Shown here: positions 61,887 through 64,000 of the stretch, piece by piece
Position numbering within the stretch: the first letter of the stretch is position 1
How the letters are laid out: each line of letters opens with the position of its first letter
Assembly: GCA_033239005.1 (NCBI GenBank)
Contig: BSQZ01000040.1
Coordinates: 1,161,099-1,225,098, forward strand
Length of the DNA stretch: 64,000 nt
Origin: Lamellibrachia satsuma
Taxonomy: Eukaryota > Annelida > Polychaeta > Sabellida > Siboglinidae
Direction of reading: 5' to 3'
Notes under the pieces: generated by a model
The model's database searches: none
What the model was told of the DNA's origin: nothing
What the model saw: only the letters and a program-made list of their open reading frames with translations
Translations under genes and position numbers: made by a program

Positions 61887-61932
61887 CTGGTGAAGAGACA
61901 AAACGGTTAATTTCACACTTGCATACAAATAC

Positions 61933-62032
61933 CTGATACACTAGTGGTGGTCTGTTCACAAGCATGCAAAATATAAAAATATTCAAGGTTTTCTCTAATT
62001 CCTTGCCATCCTGTTCAGCTTGACGAAGAGAC
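61933..62032 (-). CDS. KMT2C/D: Possible additional upstream KMT2C/D exon
   Basis: A 100-nt open stretch bounded by a plausible acceptor (ctttcag) and a donor (CAG|GTATTTG). Its end phase is 0, which fits the next exon at 61886. The first half reads SLRQAEQDGKELEKTLN, which looks like a charged coiled coil. The second half is hydrophobic and not obviously coding. It starts in phase 2, and no partner exon ending in phase 2 is visible upstream. It could be chance. Confidence 0.35.
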
Positions 62033-64000
62033 CTGAAAGTCAAATCACTACAACAGACATGAAAGTTGTATGAATGACACAGAGTATCACCAAATGGGAC
62101 AGACAAGGAAATGTTCATCTCTAGTCTAACGAGTAGGTTGACTCTTCTTGTCACACTGACAGGAGTTCTTGTGTAACTGGAAGGTGTGTACCTTAACTTA
62201 AGTTACAGGACACAATTATTGTTGTACTGCTAACACTTTTTACATGGCTACGATCTGAAGAAAAATAATCTGTCCATATGGCTTAACGGGCAGTCATAAC
62301 AAGGAGATTGATGCCCAAAACTAGCTCCTGGCAACAGTGAGCAGCACATTTCATAGAATCAGGCAGATTTCAGATATACACCTCCCTAATTGCTACAAAT
62401 AAGTGTCCACACTTGTTTAACAACTACAATAACTGACAAGAATCGAAGCCATAGGTGTGGTATCACCGTGGACATCACGACTGATCACAAAACATGTGCA
62501 TCCTGAAAGTGAGAGAGTTACATGCAGTAATTACATTCCAAACGAAACTAAAGCAGTGTTCCACAGAGGCATTAGCTAATGACATCTTAACACTGAAACT
62601 ATCAAATACTTTAGGTATTTAAAGCTATCGATGCAACACACAAGCTTTAGTTTAGCTGCACCATTTCTCTCATGCGGTGGTCGAAGAGCAAATGTGAACG
62701 CATTCAGATGACCTACTAAATAATATCACTACGTGTATATCTGTAAACGGTCCTAAACTGTGAAATTCTTTACACAATTATATAACATGTTCTTTACACA
62801 ATTATATAACATGTTCTGCTGCTATCCAGAATCTCAAAAAAAGAATACAAAATGTATTTTTTTTACAGAGTACCACTTCCTTAATTAGATTGTGACGCAA
62901 CTGAATATTTCATAGAATAAATATGTTAATCGGTTTCAGTTTTTAGCAAATGTATCCGTTATCTACTAACAAGGAACTCTAAATTGATGTTTACTATTAA
63001 TATGTATACCGTATTCAACCCAATAAGCACAGTATCCTTGAAAAAAAATTGGGCATTGGAAAAATTTCAAAGAATCTGTTCTTATAAGCAGGCACCAATT
63101 TTTTTCTCTAGACCCTAAGGTAACCGTTTAACACTAGTGGTGTCGTTTGGGGACCAGTGTAGAACAACTGAAAAGTGGTGCCAACTGTTGAACACCAGAT
63201 GACGACACTTCAATTGTTCCACACGAGTCAAATTACAAGGAAGTGTACACTAATCAGTGCATGTACGCTTAACAGGTCTAATACGGTATGTCATATTGAT
63301 ATTGGGGGAAAGTGTTTAAAAAGTAATGTACTTCTACTTTCTCCCTTTTCATTTGATTCAAGTTACTTTAAAACATATGTATGTTGTATGTTACTATTTT
63401 CATTTGGAAATAAAGAATTGAATTGAACGTTATATGTATTCAGAACTTGAAATAGCTAGTCGGTTGTGAGGGAGCAGTAAATGCTACCAAGTCTTGGGCC
63501 AGCTTTTTCACTATAAAGATGTCCTTGGTGCACTACACTGTCACCAACCAAATGGTGCTAACTAGCTTACACTAAGCCACATGAACACAGCACGACTTTG
63601 TTACACTACTACAAACCCTGGCCACATCCAACCCTGCCTCGCTACACGCAACCTCAAGCAAGACCCAACATAGAGCGCTATTTGGGGTCCACATATAATT
63701 CCTGAAAGTTATACAACTCTACATTTACCCTGATATTTACAGCTTGGTATATGCCTTGCATTGGTCACATATGAAACAAAAGGTAAACTGGTGAAGTTAT
63801 TTTATTGAGAAGAAATCTTTCAATTGCAGAGGTAGAAATGAACTTTTCTGAGTACTGGACCACCAGACCACCAGTAGTCCTGCTAAATTCTGAATGTTCC
63901 ACTACTCATTTGTACATGGAGAACGTTACGTCTTCCACCCAAATGCTAAATAAGGAAACCCTCGCCTAAACGGTGCTATCATAGAAGTGGAAATGTCCAC
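62033..64000. other. Upstream KMT2C/D intron (5' end not in window)
   Basis: Apart from the MITE at 63007-63288 and a SINE-like stretch near 63790-63880 (GAGGTAGAAATG, GTACTGGACCACCAGACC), no exon is recognised. The remaining N-terminal coding exons must lie beyond 64000. Confidence 0.5.
63007..63288 (-). mobile_element. ~300-bp MITE, copy 2 (inverted relative to copy 1)
   Basis: Ends TACCGTATTCAACCCAATAAGC and, on the minus strand, TACCGTATTAGACCTGTTAAGC, so its own termini agree well. The interior matches 53784-54087 in reverse orientation. Confidence 0.8.

Noticed and set aside
60232..60672. Plus-strand frames rich in GHMDPxALEY repeats (146 and 119 codons)
   Set aside because: Antisense translation of the 39-bp DPYAQ coding repeat.
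1..64000. CRISPR arrays, operons, bacterial mobile elements
   Set aside because: Intron-rich eukaryotic sequence. The tandem repeats lack the unique-spacer pattern of CRISPR, and no bacterial-type genes are present.

Overview
This is a 64 kb piece of an animal nuclear genome. It is AT-rich, has no operons, is full of GT-AG introns, and carries long (GT)n/(AT)n tracts, satellites and many classes of transposon relic. The protein features and the transposon mix (tRNA-headed SINEs, a non-LTR retrotransposon relic, a tyrosine-recombinase retroelement relic, hAT, pogo-like MITEs and a TTAA-flanked element with a Mutator-like protein) suggest a marine invertebrate. A mollusc or other lophotrochozoan is my best guess, but the species cannot be told from the sequence.

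One large gene dominates the minus strand: the invertebrate orthologue of the histone H3K4 monomethyltransferases KMT2C/KMT2D (MLL3/MLL4, fly trr). I assembled 41 coding exons from 61886 down to the stop codon at 7878. Every splice site is GT-AG and every exon-exon phase agrees. The joined reading frame is 11,811 nt (3,936 codons plus stop) with no internal break. Order from N to C: a lysine-rich segment; a DPYAQ-type 13-residue repeat array; LXXLL boxes; an acidic 'YADPELDE' block; a 2.7 kb Pro/Gln-rich exon with 13 consecutive glutamines; glutamine-rich coiled coils; an LXXLL box LKKLL; two Cys pairs forming a zinc ribbon; an extended PHD; FYRN; FYRC; a WDR5-binding Win motif; SET; post-SET. 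The N-terminal part of the protein (the first PHD cluster and the promoter) lies upstream, beyond position 64000.

The region 1-7877 is the 3' side. It holds a probable 3' UTR, a broken non-LTR retrotransposon (about 4680-5215), CpG-rich tandem units (5280-5500), a 109-bp satellite (about 2880-3530) and a perfect 21-bp-arm palindrome (846-890).

The introns carry most of the unusual content. Three related TTAA-flanked elements (12446-15229, 27291-27974, 45807-48076) share terminal inverted repeats. Two of them contain a spliced gene for a protein with a CxxC zinc ribbon, like proteins annotated as 'Mutator-like transposase domain'. Other notable elements are a tyrosine-recombinase relic inside a ~29-bp satellite (23590-25035), an 814-bp hAT-type element with perfect 8-bp target duplications (54611-55424), an inverted pair of ~300-bp MITEs 9 kb apart, six copies of a dispersed ~400-bp repeat, several tRNA-derived SINEs, and a 780-bp higher-order (GT)n minisatellite between two exons. 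None of these interrupts the KMT2C/D reading frame.
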